This document shows positions 1 to 11,210 of a DNA stretch of 64,000 nt, piece by piece. Each line of letters opens with the position of its first letter. Position 1 is the stretch's first letter. The notes beneath the pieces are model-generated. The model was given only the letters and a program-made list of their open reading frames with translations. It had not been told where the DNA came from and did no database searches. A program made the position numbers and the translations under genes. Source of the stretch: Hippopus hippopus. Taxonomy: Eukaryota > Mollusca > Bivalvia > Cardiida > Cardiidae. The stretch covers positions 42,172,311-42,236,310 of the forward strand of contig OX328106.1 of NCBI GenBank assembly GCA_946811185.2, in the 5' to 3' direction.

Positions 1-69
1 CAGTCTGATCTTGATATACACTGTCCGCAAAAGGTCCGCGAGTCGCGCTAAGCAGCCTAAGGGTTTATC
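1..69 (+). repeat. Family D element, right half only
   Basis: The window opens inside a family D fold-back element. The right arm of the core palindrome (CAGTCTGATCTTGAT), the GTCCGCAAAAGGTC linker and the terminal GCTAAGCAGCCTAAGGGTTTA are visible; the left half lies outside the window. Confidence 0.8.
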
Positions 70-375
70 GTGTCTTGTGGCATGTTTATTCTAAATGGTA
101 TTTAAACTATTATTAGGTTCCCCCACCCTCGGGGGTGTCCCCGTTGTTCGGGTGATACCATACACCTGCCCGGGCCGAGTGGCATAAATGACAAATTGGC
201 GGTAATAAAGATTTGGGGCGGAAGTGGGTGGGGTAATAAGCGATATGATCGAATTAAGAAAACATTTAATTCATTTATTATCTTATTTAAGCGAAGATTG
301 TCGAATAATTGTTCGTATCATGTTCGAGAAGCTATTTTGCATGTCTAAAGACAGCGTCCTTCGCATAATACAGCG

Positions 376-530
376 TAAACTCTTTACCAGACGACAAAAT
401 TTTACACACGTCCATATTGAAAAAAAATAGCAGACGACGAATCAAAAATGGCTAAAATGATGGAATCTGTCTTTAGAGAGGATAGGCAGAATTGTGGGAA
501 AAGGAGAAAATGCTAGTAACAAGCCAGTAC
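376..530 (+). repeat. Family A MITE, 3' half missing
   Basis: Begins AAACTCTTTACCAGACGACAA and runs to GTGGGAAAAGGAGAAAATGC, then breaks off at the centre of the palindrome. Only the left half of a family A element survives. Confidence 0.7.
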
Positions 531-894
531 CATCCTTCAAAAACGAATTTAAGTATTTGAGCAACTTAATAATAGTTTCTCGTCTATAAATACTCTTGAT
601 TTTGAACGCAAGTCCGAATTTTTGTCGTAAAAGCCGAACTTTGTTCTGTACTCCTGCATCTATTACCTTATTCGTCGGTTGGTGTTCAATACAAAAATGT
701 AAGTAGCTTGAATTCCTTTCTTGAAACCAGAGCATACCATGCAGTTGTCAACTCTTTGCTACAGTTGCTTTTTCAGTAAGTTGAAAGGGGACATACCTGT
801 ATCACATTTATTCTCATGGTTACCTGTCCCTCTAGTATGGGTTCCTCTTCAAATACTTTCAACTAGCCTAAGTTTCAAGAGAATAATATTCTGA
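531..894. other. Intergenic, nothing recognised
   Basis: AT-rich sequence. A minus-strand open frame of about 97 codons ending near 442 runs through part of it and through the family A fragment; it has no recognisable domain and is judged fortuitous. Confidence 0.5.
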
Positions 895-960
895 GTGCCA
901 TGCTCTGTGAAAATGGGTTCACTACATCTGCAAAACGTATCGACTCAGGTCGGTCTGCGC
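895..960 (+). repeat. Family B fragment (left end)
   Basis: GTGCCATGCTCTGTGAAAAT followed by ACATCTGCAAAACGTATCGAC matches the left arm of family B; the homology ends in the core. Confidence 0.6.
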
Positions 961-1554
961 TGTTATCTTCCGCTAAGTGGTACTTTTCAAATACATACCT
1001 ATTTGATTTGGGCATTCTGGTTACAGAACAGGACTACTTTCAAAACGGCAACCGTTATTTGGAATTTCAAAATAGAATAAACATTTACTTAATAAAACGC
1101 TACTTGGTACGATTCATCTAGTTATGGTTAGTTAGTATGTAACCTACGCACCAGTTATATATAAACACGGCCCCTATAAGTTTAAAAAACAGCCCTGGTA
1201 TACGTCCAGCATGTTGGGGGAATGTTATTTTTGATGTCGAAGTCTGTTGCTTTAATCCCGGTTTCCCCCATGCCCATATTTAGAAACTGTATGCAAAGAT
1301 TTGCAGTAAACAATGGTACTTTTTAAAGATAATTTTTCTAGTGTAAAATTATCATATTTCTAGGAAATTCGGAGTAATAAATAGGCTTGATACTTCCACA
1401 TACTTGTTATTGCTAGCCATTTTCCGCTTGCTACTTTTTAGCGGCAGAGATCTTTTGTTTATGCACCGCGTATCGCTTTTTATCCTGTACAGGATTGTGA
1501 TGCGTCATAGCAGACAGGTCTAATCTTTGAAGAGTATGACATGCGCAGACAACG
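961..1554. other. Intergenic, nothing recognised
   Basis: Unassigned AT-rich sequence with no open frame resembling a known protein and no match to the repeat families in this window. Confidence 0.5.
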
Positions 1555-1760
1555 CAGTCCGCGCAGACCGCGCAGGCTAGCCTGAATCGAAATAGTTTGA
1601 TTTTGGCAAATTTTCTGCATGTTCAAGGACAATTCTATCTCATGATTCAGCCGGTTATTTGACAAAATGGATATTTAGAGCCATAATTATGTGATGACTT
1701 GCTTGGTAATGCATCACGGAGATGCATTTAACCCTCTTTTGCCAAAGCATGGCTCATCTG
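1555..1760 (+). repeat. Family B element, left arm lost
   Basis: From the core (GCGCAGGCTAGCCTGAATCG) through TTTTCTGCATGTTCAAGGAC and ATTATGTGATGACTTGCTTG to the terminal GCCAAAGCATGGCTCA. The left terminus is missing or rearranged; the preceding bases do not match. Confidence 0.75.
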
Positions 1761-2407
1761 TTAAGAACTAACAAATGTAACAGAGGTATAAGAAAATTCT
1801 TGACCGACGACGACGAAGACAACGATAGGGTCATGACCATTCAGCAAACCTCGGGTGATCCGTTAATCAGATCACTTGGTTGTAATTACAGTGGGTGATA
1901 CTCCTATTATGCCTTGCATTTCTTCGTCAAAAATAGACGTTCTTACCGCTCGTAAGATAATTAGGCTCCATCTACAAAGAAAAAGAGTAAACGAGTCACT
2001 ATTTTCAATCGTATATAGGTATTCTTAATGCACTTTCGTTGACACAGAGTAGGTAAATCAATTCTTAACGTCATTTCATTGTCAGCTCTCACCGATGGAT
2101 TGATAGATATTAGAATTGATAAAACGTTTCTTACAATACGAGGTATGTCCTAAAGTTCGTGGACAATGGCAATATATACGAGTATAAAACTCGCTAATTT
2201 TATTGTCTCGATTACTTTTGGGTATAACTTAAGCATTCTATGTAAAAAATACAAAGATATTGCGCCAACAATAAATAGTATACTCGTCATACTTTAAACG
2301 ATGTGAAGGGGACCCGGGGCACTCCAAACAACGCAATGAAATTTATTTTTCAAATTGTCGTATGCAGTCTATAACTTGACCAAAAATAAACTAATCCTTT
2401 TCAAATT
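1761..2407. other. Intergenic, nothing recognised
   Basis: Unassigned sequence; no coding or repeat assignment could be made. Confidence 0.45.
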
Positions 2408-2890
2408 TCACCCTTTGATAAAGGATGACGTCGACATCATTTCCAGAAAATATAGACGACGGCATCGAAGCCGTTTAAATTTTGCACACACAACTTCTGA
2501 AGCACTGCAAAGATGTTTTTCGTGAAAAATGGCGGACTTTAACGTCGCGTAACAACGGACGATCATAGAATTTGGCGCCAATCTTGGGAAGTCACCAATA
2601 AATACCATGAAAACACTGTCTGAAACTACAAGAATGTTGGCTGTATGTCTCTCTCTGGTTTACAAGTGGTACAGGAGGTTTTCGGACAGGCGAAATTCTA
2701 CCGACGACGACGAGAGATACGGGCGGCCGGGCATCATTAGCGTAAATGTTGTAACGAAAGGTCAATATTTCTAGAAGGTCTGAATTGTGTTTTATTATCT
2801 CACAATTAGATTTTGATTCCACAGTAAGCGCCTGACACGTTGTCAATACAATGTCTGAAAACGACGTCGCGACGTCATGACGTCAACACC
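2408..2890. promoter_or_regulatory. CpG-rich candidate regulatory patch
   Basis: This stretch has clearly more CpG than its surroundings and holds several textbook sites: AAAATGGCGG at 2526-2535 (YY1-like), TTGGCGCCAA palindrome at 2572-2581 (its TTTGGCGC is E2F-like), the palindrome GACGTCGCGACGTC at 2863-2876 and TGACGTCA at 2878-2885 (CREB/ATF-like). Two minus-strand open frames of 66 and 84 codons overlap it but match nothing I recognise. It could be a promoter of an unseen neighbouring transcript or an enhancer; the assignment is inference from motifs alone. Confidence 0.35.
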
Positions 2891-3359
2891 TGCCCCGGGT
2901 TCTTATCGGTATGTGCAGGCTAGAACCAATGAATGAAAAACTATTTATAGTAGCGGCATGATTTTTCACATGTCGGTTGAGAAAAGTTTGCTCTTTATGA
3001 TGATGTAAGTTTCCAGCGCCTAACTTGTAAATTTACTAACTTTTTAGCAATGTCCACGAACTTTGCGGACATACCTTGTAGTACTTGACGTTGATCAATG
3101 CTTTTCATGGGCGCCGCCTTGATTGATATTATGTAACTGAAAGTGTCTCAAAATGGAAACCTACTTGATATGGACGATGTCAGATATAGTTTTGGAATCG
3201 ACCGATTTTTAACGAGTAGGTTACGACAATACGTCGACGTTTTCCCCTGAAATGAGTACGCGTTGATTGTTATAATGAGGTATAACTTTACAACATGCAT
3301 TGCTAACTATCCATGTATGCGACATTTGTTGCATCAATCTCTATCAATTTTTACTCTAG
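2891..3359. other. Intergenic, nothing recognised
   Basis: Unassigned sequence between the CpG-rich patch and a family A element. Confidence 0.4.
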
Positions 3360-3560
3360 TTACCCCAACCACAAGACAGGTTTCAATGACCCTGAGAAAG
3401 AAGGCATTCGAAAACATTGTGAGAAAAGGAGAAGATGCCTCTTACCAGTATTTTCTTCTCTTCCCACCATGTGTTCTACTTTTTTTTTTTAAATACAACC
3501 CTTGTCGTTTGAGCCACGTTTTAGTCCAAAATTACGCATTGTTACAAATGCTTTGAGGAC
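3360..3560 (-). repeat. Family A MITE, diverged
   Basis: ACCACAAGACAGGTTTCAAT then GAAAACATTGTGAGAAAAGG; the core is diverged (GATGCCTCTTACCAGTATTT) and the right arm has acquired a T11 tract. Confidence 0.75.
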
Positions 3561-4394
3561 CAATAACCCCTAGGACTCGCCATGAATGAAATAAACATTT
3601 CAAATGGAAAAAAGAACTAAAGTGTTGTAGTTGTCATGCTAGTTTGTGAAACACATCTCATTGGTCAGTGTATGTCCAACATCAGCTTGCACGTTTCGTG
3701 CAGTTTGATCTTCATCTAAATTGTCCGCATAGCACCTTTAGTTAATTGCAGCATACTAGGTGTTTAACTTGGACGTCGAAAGAACTGTGTAAACAATCTA
3801 CCATCACATTTCAAAATCCCATTAGCGAATCGCTTAAAGAGAATATGAACTATGGATAAAACGTATCGACGGGTTGAATAGGAAATTAATTAATAATACC
3901 AAATTAGTACTGAGTGCTTTGACTGAAACATCGCCTTTTCAGTGTGACCGATCTATGATGTTCATTTGAGATCAAATAATATCATCAGATGCTTTGTTTA
4001 GAACACATTAGCGAGCAATTGCGAATTGTTAAAATCGTGTTCCGACAGGCGATTGCATTATGTAATATTGACTATTCTCCAATTTAACAGAAAAGCGCTC
4101 ATTGTATTCAGATCTAAAACGGAAGTTTATTTTCGAACAAATTACACCCTGATTTGAAATTTTATCTGTCAAGGTAAACAGGTATTACGGTGACAATTAT
4201 TTCAGCGAATATGTTTTGGCATTTAGCATCAAAAAGGCATTTGCACCATCCCAATACGCGATTTTGCTTTTAGCATGATGTCCATCAACGTTTTCTGTTA
4301 TCTCTGGTAAACCTTAAAGCAGAACATGTTTATCAAATGAACAATAAATGGTGTCACACAGCTACTTAACCTTAATCTTCCTTTACTCGTTGCA
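3561..4394. other. Intergenic, nothing certain
   Basis: Mostly unassigned AT-rich sequence. Around 3697-3730 a short GTGCAGTTTGATCTTCATCT resembles the family D core and is probably a decayed fragment. Confidence 0.4.
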
Positions 4395-4560
4395 GAGCCC
4401 GGTACTTAAGTTGGTAACGTACACGCTTGAAACCTTTGGGTCTCTGGTTAGAAGTCCAGCTAGGCTAAATTCTTATAAATATTTGATTATAGAGTCAGTG
4501 CGATAGGATGTATGCCTCTCCCACTTGCTGAACAGTGTTTCGATGACGTTTAAAGGTAAA
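4395..4560 (+). repeat. tRNA-derived SINE (G), decayed 5' part
   Basis: AGCCCGGTACTTAAGTTGGT resembles a tRNA 5' half with A box, followed by GGTCTCTGGTTAGAAGTCC where a B box would be and then GGATGTATGCCTCTCCCAC matching the body of the better preserved SINEs at 18581 and 63344. The tail is not recognisable. Confidence 0.6.
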
Positions 4561-5930
4561 ATTCACTGCTTGGTATTAAGAATATCTAAGTAAGTTTCAG
4601 AATTTACAAAACACGCTAACGATGCAAGTTGTGATAAGATTGATGTCCAGCATGTGACCTGATACTGCTTGACGTTTTCTTCTCGTGCTCATTCGGGTTC
4701 CTTATAATTCTTCGTGGGTTGCTGTTTCAATCTTGGACATGCACAGTATCAAGTTCCTGACTACTTGTCGGTCTGACCTGACAGGCTGAATTTGTATATG
4801 CAACCCATTACATGTACGCTACATAAGATTCAGGTCAACGGTTGGGGCTGGCCAGTCCAGACAAGTGATATCCTTTTTTTGCATGTAATCTTGCACTACA
4901 TAGGCAGTATGGGGACGGATATAATCGTTCATAAGAATAAGTCAGCCACCTACTGCACCAGCCTTCAATGTTACCTAAGTAGAACCTTATCTTGATACCA
5001 CTGGGTAGTCAGTGTATCCTGGTTATGAAAAACGACGTGTGTACGTCCATGTTAACCCATTATGCCCCAGACCATGATAGTGCTGTCTCTACAGTGGTCA
5101 TGTTCAGCGATCTTGGCTGCATGCAAAGCTCTTCCAGGCCTTCGTCATACACTAGTACGTCTGTCTGTGTACTCTATGCAGTACCTGAACTCATCTGTAG
5201 TGAAGATTGGTCGCAAGTCCTGTCTTAGTTAATCACCCCGGTAATAGCCCGCCCATTCCGTAGAGAGCAGTTGTTCCGAGAAAGTGAAGTGTGCGCACAA
5301 GGTCTTTCGTACTGAAGATCTTTTTCGTGCAATCTTGTGTGGATTGTTAATCTCAAACAATGATTGTTTCCTCTGAATGTTTTTTTTTTTTTGATAAAGA
5401 AGGATAAAAGTTAATCTGTTTCAGTATAAATTGGAAATGTCAAACAAAAAGTATGCGAGTATGCACATTCAGTATGTTTATTTCAATTTTTGCATCCTGC
5501 GCTAACATTACATCAAGAATGGTGTCTAATTTTTACGACCGTGAAAATAATCACCATCAGCATAAGATAAAATGCCAGAATTAGATGCTATATAATGCCA
5601 AAAGCTTTGATTTATTTTTTTGCCAACGCCATTTGTAATTCAATCCTGCACATTAACTGCAATTTTAAATAACTATTAGTATGGTAATAGAGCGAACCCT
5701 TAGCATTGCATCGTAATATAGCCATAGTTTGGATCAAAAACATTTTTGAGAATAATGTGTGATAAAAAAAACAACAAAGTTGCTCATCCTAGGTCACATA
5801 TTTTATCCAATAATTGCGATGTTGTTTTCAGCATGCTTATATGTGCCAACTGTATGATTGAATAAAAAAGATTCGCTTACATTGTAGGACATATTCAACG
5901 GTTGCAAGTAAAGTTTGTACACAAAAGGGC
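4561..5930. other. Intergenic, nothing recognised
   Basis: Two short + strand open frames (4792-4995, 67 codons; 4992-5228, 78 codons) overlap by one start/stop but show no known domain and no splice or promoter context. A T12 tract lies near 5380. No repeat family assigned. Confidence 0.4.
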
Positions 5931-6136
5931 TAACTCATTACTTAACGATAAAATTTTAGATTCGTCATTATTGAAAGCATTCGCAGACGACACAGTTGAA
6001 ATAGCTGAAATAATGGGATTTGTTTTTGAAAGAATAGAAAACATTGCGGGAAAAAAAGAAAATGCTGGTTTACAATGTTACCAAAAGCTCTCTTCTACAG
6101 GGTTACCGAAGCACGTGATCGTTTGGTAAGGGTTAA
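5931..6136 (+). repeat. Family A MITE with broken core
   Basis: Starts TAACTCATTACTTAACGAT, carries AAAGCATTCGCAGACGACA and GAAAACATTGCGGG, and ends GTTTGGTAAGGGTTAA. The right half of the hairpin is replaced by unrelated sequence, so the fold-back is lost. Confidence 0.8.
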
Positions 6137-7125
6137 TTCATTATATAATGTCAGATTTATGTTACCCTGCTGTTTCAAACTTAGCACCTGATGATAGAAC
6201 GTTTATTTATGATGGATGCTTTTCATTAATTTGCGCTCTGTGTGTGTCAGGTTACCGGAGATAATCGAGGACACTGCGATTTGTGCCAGATCTTTCCGTG
6301 TTTTTGAATAATTATTAGCCATTTAGCGAAATCATATCAATTGCACAAGAATGCCATGATGGGAAAAAATCAGCGACTGTTTTCCCCCTAAATCACCACT
6401 AGGAACGTTACCTTTAAATCACTGAACGACTGGAATCACCTCGGAGTGATACACCGAACTACTTAGGATGGGTCTATTCACCATGTTTGACAGTCAAATT
6501 ACTCCGCCACGCCCATAATAATTTGTTTCGCGCTACTGAGCTGCTAAATATGGGGTATGGACTATGTTTACGAGTAGTTAGGGTTTTATGGACTCAGTTC
6601 CTTAACGTCTTGCATCTTTAACGTCGGGGCACTTCCATTCTATAACAAAATCTGACCAAAAGTCACAAACCGCCCAATTCCGTGATGAGCTTTGTAACTT
6701 TTTGACAATGGACACAGCTTACAGTTGGCACTGAGTCTAGAGTCATGGAGTCTATTGTCTGATTTCGGTCATTAATATTCATACATGTACATGTATATTC
6801 AACATCGTGAGCCACATTTTTTTTTTTTAATTTAGCATCTCTTCAATAATAAATGCATCTTCTGTCGTATGTTGGCATGTCTTGAGTTTTATTGATGTCA
6901 TTTTTGTTGTATTTCACTCTGTTAACGACACTTACAAACCGTTTTTGCTTTTAAACACAAGCTTCGTTGCTCAAATCAGATGTAAAATTCTACATTTTCT
7001 TTGACAGTCACAAGCCTTATGACCGGGGATTGCCATATTTTTGTCGCACTGGCCGTGATTTGGAATTTAGTATTAAACCTTAAACAATAAAATACTGTGT
7101 TTTACGATCGGAGTAAAATGTTTTT
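6137..7125. other. Intergenic, nothing recognised
   Basis: Unassigned sequence with a T9 tract near 6820; no coding or repeat calls supported. Confidence 0.4.
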
Positions 7126-7251
7126 TCTCTTTTTCTCAAAATGTTCTGTAACCTTTCAAAGAACAACACATCGTTTGAGATTCATATGATTTGTCGTCAG
7201 CAGATGCTTTCAATTTGACCTCGTCTAAAGTTTTGTCGTCGGCAAAAGAAA
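7126..7251 (-). repeat. Family A fragment (one arm)
   Basis: Only one arm remains: TCTCAAAATGTTCTGTAACC, ATTTGTCGTCAGCAGATGCT and CTAAAGTTTTGTCGTCGGC. The core and opposite arm are absent. Confidence 0.6.
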
Positions 7252-8059
7252 TGATAAACAATAACCTTGTACTCGTATACCAGACATATGCATAGTGTAT
7301 TTGATATTCGAAACGATGGTTAAAAGTGCAGTTCTAAATGAAATAGATAATTCATAAAGCATACTAAATCAATATTTGCTAGAGATCGAGAATTTAAAAT
7401 ACGCTGATGGTATAGTAGCAAACGGTGAGGGCAAAGAGTAAAAAAGGTGTAGGGAATGGTTCAACTTCCGAGTCCACAATCTTCACACAAAAACGTTAAC
7501 GATATTGTATTTAAATCTCAATAATGACTATGTATCATTAAAAGTTCCCTGTGAACATAATGAAGACATGCTGGACTCTGGAACCCATAAATTGTCGGTA
7601 ATTTGTCTCATTCACCAAGCTAACACGTCAAAAGCCCAACAATTGTACAAATACAACAAATAAAAAAGGGGCCGGAACGGATTTAATTGAGCGAAAACAA
7701 ATGTAAATGTTTGGAAATTTAATAAACAGGTTTCGAGTCGGCAGATGTCATTCTTGGTCTAATGACCGACAGCACGCCAGCACCTATTTTCGCAATCTCG
7801 CGAGATTTGTGAAGACATTTCCTTGGTGCTTCACGCCGCTTTTAACAGTATTTCATGGATATCACGGCAATGGCTCACTCATGGCTGTCTTTCTACCAGA
7901 CTGTGCTAGGACTCTGTTTACAGTGCCATTCTAAAGGACAAGCCGTTCGTGACAAGCGTAGCCAGCAGAACTCTATCATGCGACTTTCTGATTACAAGCC
8001 TAATTCCAGAACGCTTAAAGAAGCTGTGCTAGTACAGAAATGTTTTTCCATTCACGGTG
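7252..8059. other. Intergenic; unassigned frames before the mariner remnant
   Basis: From about 7700 the base composition becomes more balanced. Two overlapping open frames (7707-7934 and 7855 onward) show no domain I can name. They may belong to a decayed element whose transposase is recognisable only downstream of 8060. Confidence 0.35.
7794..7807. promoter_or_regulatory. TCTCGCGAGA palindrome
   Basis: A perfect 14-bp palindrome, AATCTCGCGAGATT. In vertebrates TCTCGCGAGA is a known core-promoter motif of TATA-less promoters; whether it acts here is unknown. It lies about 50 bp upstream of an open frame beginning at 7855. Confidence 0.25.
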
Positions 8060-8620
8060 TGCAAAATGCTCAGGGTGTTGTGAGCATATGCATTGCAGAT
8101 GCGAAGCAGCCACGGTTGCAATCCCACAAATCTCGTCTCTTCTTCGCACTGAGCTAAGAAAAGTCAAAAATCGAGGCCATGCTGATCATATTCTTTCATG
8201 TGAGAGGCATTTTCTTCAGCGAGCTCTTGCCACAGGTACAGACGATCAACCAGCGAGTCTCCCGAGCGATCCTATGATGTTTGCGTTGCTTAACGTGCGA
8301 GAGGTGATAACATTTGTACCAGGACAACGCATGGATTCTTTATCGAGACAATGCACCTGGCAAAGTAGTACATCGCTGTGCTGATACCATCTATCTATTC
8401 CTGTGACCTCGCACCTTGTAAATTTTTCTTTTTTGTATGGTGGGGATCATCAAGGTGACCCATTTTGAAGACTAAGAGGTAATCAAGAGGATCTTAAGCA
8501 AAGAGTTGAGGGGCGAATCTCTTCAATAGTGCGTTTAAGAGTGGTACCAAGAGTCCATTAAACTTGATGGCATTACTTTAAATATGCAACCATGTAAATT
8601 GTTGTTTGGAATGAAATGAA
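8060..8620 (+). pseudogene. Mariner-family transposase remnant, multiply frameshifted
   Basis: Pieces of a Tc1/mariner (D,D34D-type) transposase follow each other in the right order but in different frames. An arm reading SKIEAMLIIFFHVRGIFF then ELLPQVQTINQ (8164-8262, one in-frame stop before it) matches the strand around the first catalytic region. WILYRDNAPGK (8332-8364) corresponds to the HDNA-type motif with the second catalytic Asp. After a frameshift comes CDLAPCKFFFF (8402-8434), the SPDLAPCDFFLF motif with the third Asp. HFED, then a helix-rich tail with three stops, and SIKLDG near 8555 correspond to the conserved C-terminus. No intact frame exists and no terminal inverted repeats were found, so it is dead. 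The N-terminal DNA-binding part was not recognised. Based on family knowledge plus translation by eye. Confidence 0.75.
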
Positions 8621-10432
8621 TTGCTTGTGACGACAATCCCGTCATTTTTCAGATACATGTGGTACTGAAATACTATGGCTTCTATTGTCCTTCGAAAAAA
8701 TGTTGGCTGTTGACACCTTAGCATTGTTTCTGTGAACTTCTGTGACATTACCTGTTACTAAAGTGTTCTTTTCGAGTTAACGGCACCGAGTCAAGAATCA
8801 GACGCTTCTATTTAGATATTTTACTGCACCTCATCTGTAACCAGCATAAGGAACATATAACAAATGTTTCACAGAAATAACAATATCTTAAATTCATGAA
8901 AAACATTCTGGGAAAATAAGCAATTGCTAAAAGCAAGCAATTGCTCAGTTTTCCAGAATGCTCTCAAAATACGCTGGAAGCAGTAGCTGATGATGTACAG
9001 CAAGATGGAATTTGCAAAGAGAAGTTGTCGTGTTTGAAAGCTGTAAACTGTCTATATTAGACAAAATAAATGGCACAAATTGTATGCGACAGGGTGTTTA
9101 TCTTTTTATAGTCTACAAGCTTTGGAAAATTAGAAAGCGTTGGTAACAAATTTATGAATATTGCACTAATTAAATCTTTTTTCGGTACGTCATCCATAGA
9201 GTGATTCAGCCATCAAATGAAGGCTATTAAAATGAACAACATGGCCCCCACATTTTGTACTACACTAAGCCGGGACGCTATCTGGGTGGCAGGCACGGGT
9301 TGCTGCAGAAATGAATTGGCAAACTGTACTCGTTCAACTTTAATATTAGTAGTTATTTGTTTTAATGGAAGTAAGGAACAATGCTCGTTTTGTGAGTATA
9401 AGTCATAAATATTACACTAAATACCATGAAATACCACAGAATTGTTTTTATACTCCATGTTTTCTATTTAAATTCGATACGCCGATTTTCAGCCCAGTTG
9501 TCGGTGAAGGCTAAAATTACTTTCTTGGTCATATATACTTATTAACGGCAGTAAATTGTCGTAAATTTGACAGGTTGTCGTAAAATCTTCGGACCCAAAC
9601 CATAAATGGATAGTGTTGTTCCCATCACATATAATTAGAACATAGTTAGAGAATAATGTATGTAAAATTTCACGTTGGGCCGCTGAAATACCATTAATTA
9701 GACTGGGCTGCGGTAATCAGAACCCGGCAATATAACAAAATAACCGCCATTTTGAAATTAACCATGTGCAAAATGGACTGCGTTTTTAATCTCACAACAA
9801 TCAGGTACATTCGTGCAGACTGGTGATCAATCATCCCAAACTAGGTTGAGACTGAGACATTTTTGAAGCGAGGAAAATAACATAATTTCTACAGATTTGG
9901 TTTGTATCATTTACAAAATAGCATCAATTACAATATTCAGATTATGCCTAAAAGTCCAATTAGCATCGACGGGTACTGTACAGTTTTCTAAATCCGGAAA
10001 AGGTTTGAATCTATAAATACAGCTGCAACCGGTCTAATTCGAACTTCCGGTTCTTTTAGACGATTGTCGTCATAAAATATGCATGGAAACAGGATAGAAT
10101 TAAGGTAAAATCGTCGCATAACGGAAGTTATTCCGAATGACGTTCATTTGACCATTTTACTAATTAAAATATTACATAACTTGCATGGTTAGCCCTTATG
10201 CCTACCTAACTGTTCTTTTATTCATGTATAAATGTTTGCATACAATCGTTGTGTCGTTTTTTTTTCCCCCAGTACTTGTAAGTGAAATTTCTAGCTAGAA
10301 CTCTGATACTTCTTTTCTTTTCAATGACTGATAAGAAAATTATCAATGACATTCAAATGTCGATAATAATAATGGTCCTATAAGATTTAGTTGTAAGAAG
10401 TTGTTTCACAATCGACGTAAAATACGTAGGTT
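8621..10432. other. Intergenic, nothing recognised
   Basis: About 1.8 kb without assigned repeats or genes. A 63-codon frame at 9217-9408 has no recognisable features. Confidence 0.4.
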
Positions 10433-10642
10433 TAACTCTTTCACTACCAAATAAATAATTTACACTTTTTCATTGGCTATAAATATAGTTCCACTGCAAT
10501 ATGAAGAGAAGGTTTGGTGTTAATCAAAACTAAAGTAGTGGACAGTGTAGATCAGAGATCAGACTGCACGTTCTGTGCAGTCTGATCTTGATCTACACTG
10601 TCCACAAAAGCTTCTGGTGTCGTCAACAGTAAGGAAAGAGTT
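10433..10642 (+). repeat. Family D variant (intact)
   Basis: Ends are TTAACTCTTTCACTACC and AGTAAGGAAAGAGTTA. The central palindrome ATCAGACTGCACGTTCTGTG is the same as in typical D copies, but the left arm (TATAGTTCCACTGCAATATG) and right arm (AAAGCTTCTGGTGTCGTC) differ. A second copy of this variant is at 59536. Confidence 0.8.
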
Positions 10643-10994
10643 AGACGAATAGATTAGGTATAAACTAAAGGCTAAACTCTTTCAATTTCCCTGATTTTCT
10701 CCCAAGAGTACCTCATTAGATTTCAGAGATTGTAAATCCAAGATGAGACTGCATGTTCTACGATGTGGATCTAAATTATCCGTAAAAACATGTAAAGTGG
10801 TACGGAGCGTTTCCTTTGAATTGTGACACCTTGGCTCGCATTTCACATTTTCTCAATTTAGAATGGTTGATAAATACGGATCGATGTTCGGTTTCCTTTT
10901 TCGAAGACCAAGATCGGATATATTAGAGCCTGTTCGATTGCAGGAGTGCACAGGATTACATAAAAGAATTTACTGAAATTACGCATGGTGTTGT
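10643..10994. other. Intergenic, decayed D fragment
   Basis: Around 10735-10800 ATGAGACTGCATGTTCTACG and GATCTAAATTATCCGTAAAA look like a decayed D core. The rest is unassigned. Confidence 0.4.
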
Positions 10995-11210
10995 TTAACT
11001 CTTTACCAAACATCAAAAGTTAAGACTCGTCCAATTTGAAAACTTTCGCAGACGACAAAATTAATGGGGGGGGGGGGGGGGGTGAGGGGGAGGGAAATGA
11101 CAGAAAACTGTCTGAAAAGGAGAAAATACTGGTAACCAGCATTTTCTCCTTTTCCCAAAAACTGCTTTTCTCTGGATCGTTAAAACTCTGCATTGTGTGG
11201 TAAGGTGTCA
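10995..11210 (+). repeat. Family A MITE with G tract
   Basis: Starts TTAACTCTTTACCAAACATC, ends GCATTGTGTGGTAAGGTGTCA, with intact core ATACTGGTAACCAGCATTTT. A run of about 18 G and GA-rich sequence interrupts the left arm near 11066. Confidence 0.85.

Noticed and set aside
2592..2846. 84-codon minus-strand frame in the CpG-rich patch
   Set aside because: No recognisable motif and no splice continuation could be shown; it may simply reflect fewer stops in CpG-rich DNA.
4792..5228. Two adjacent + strand frames of 67 and 78 codons as a possible small gene
   Set aside because: No domain, signal peptide, splice or promoter evidence, and composition is like surrounding non-coding DNA.
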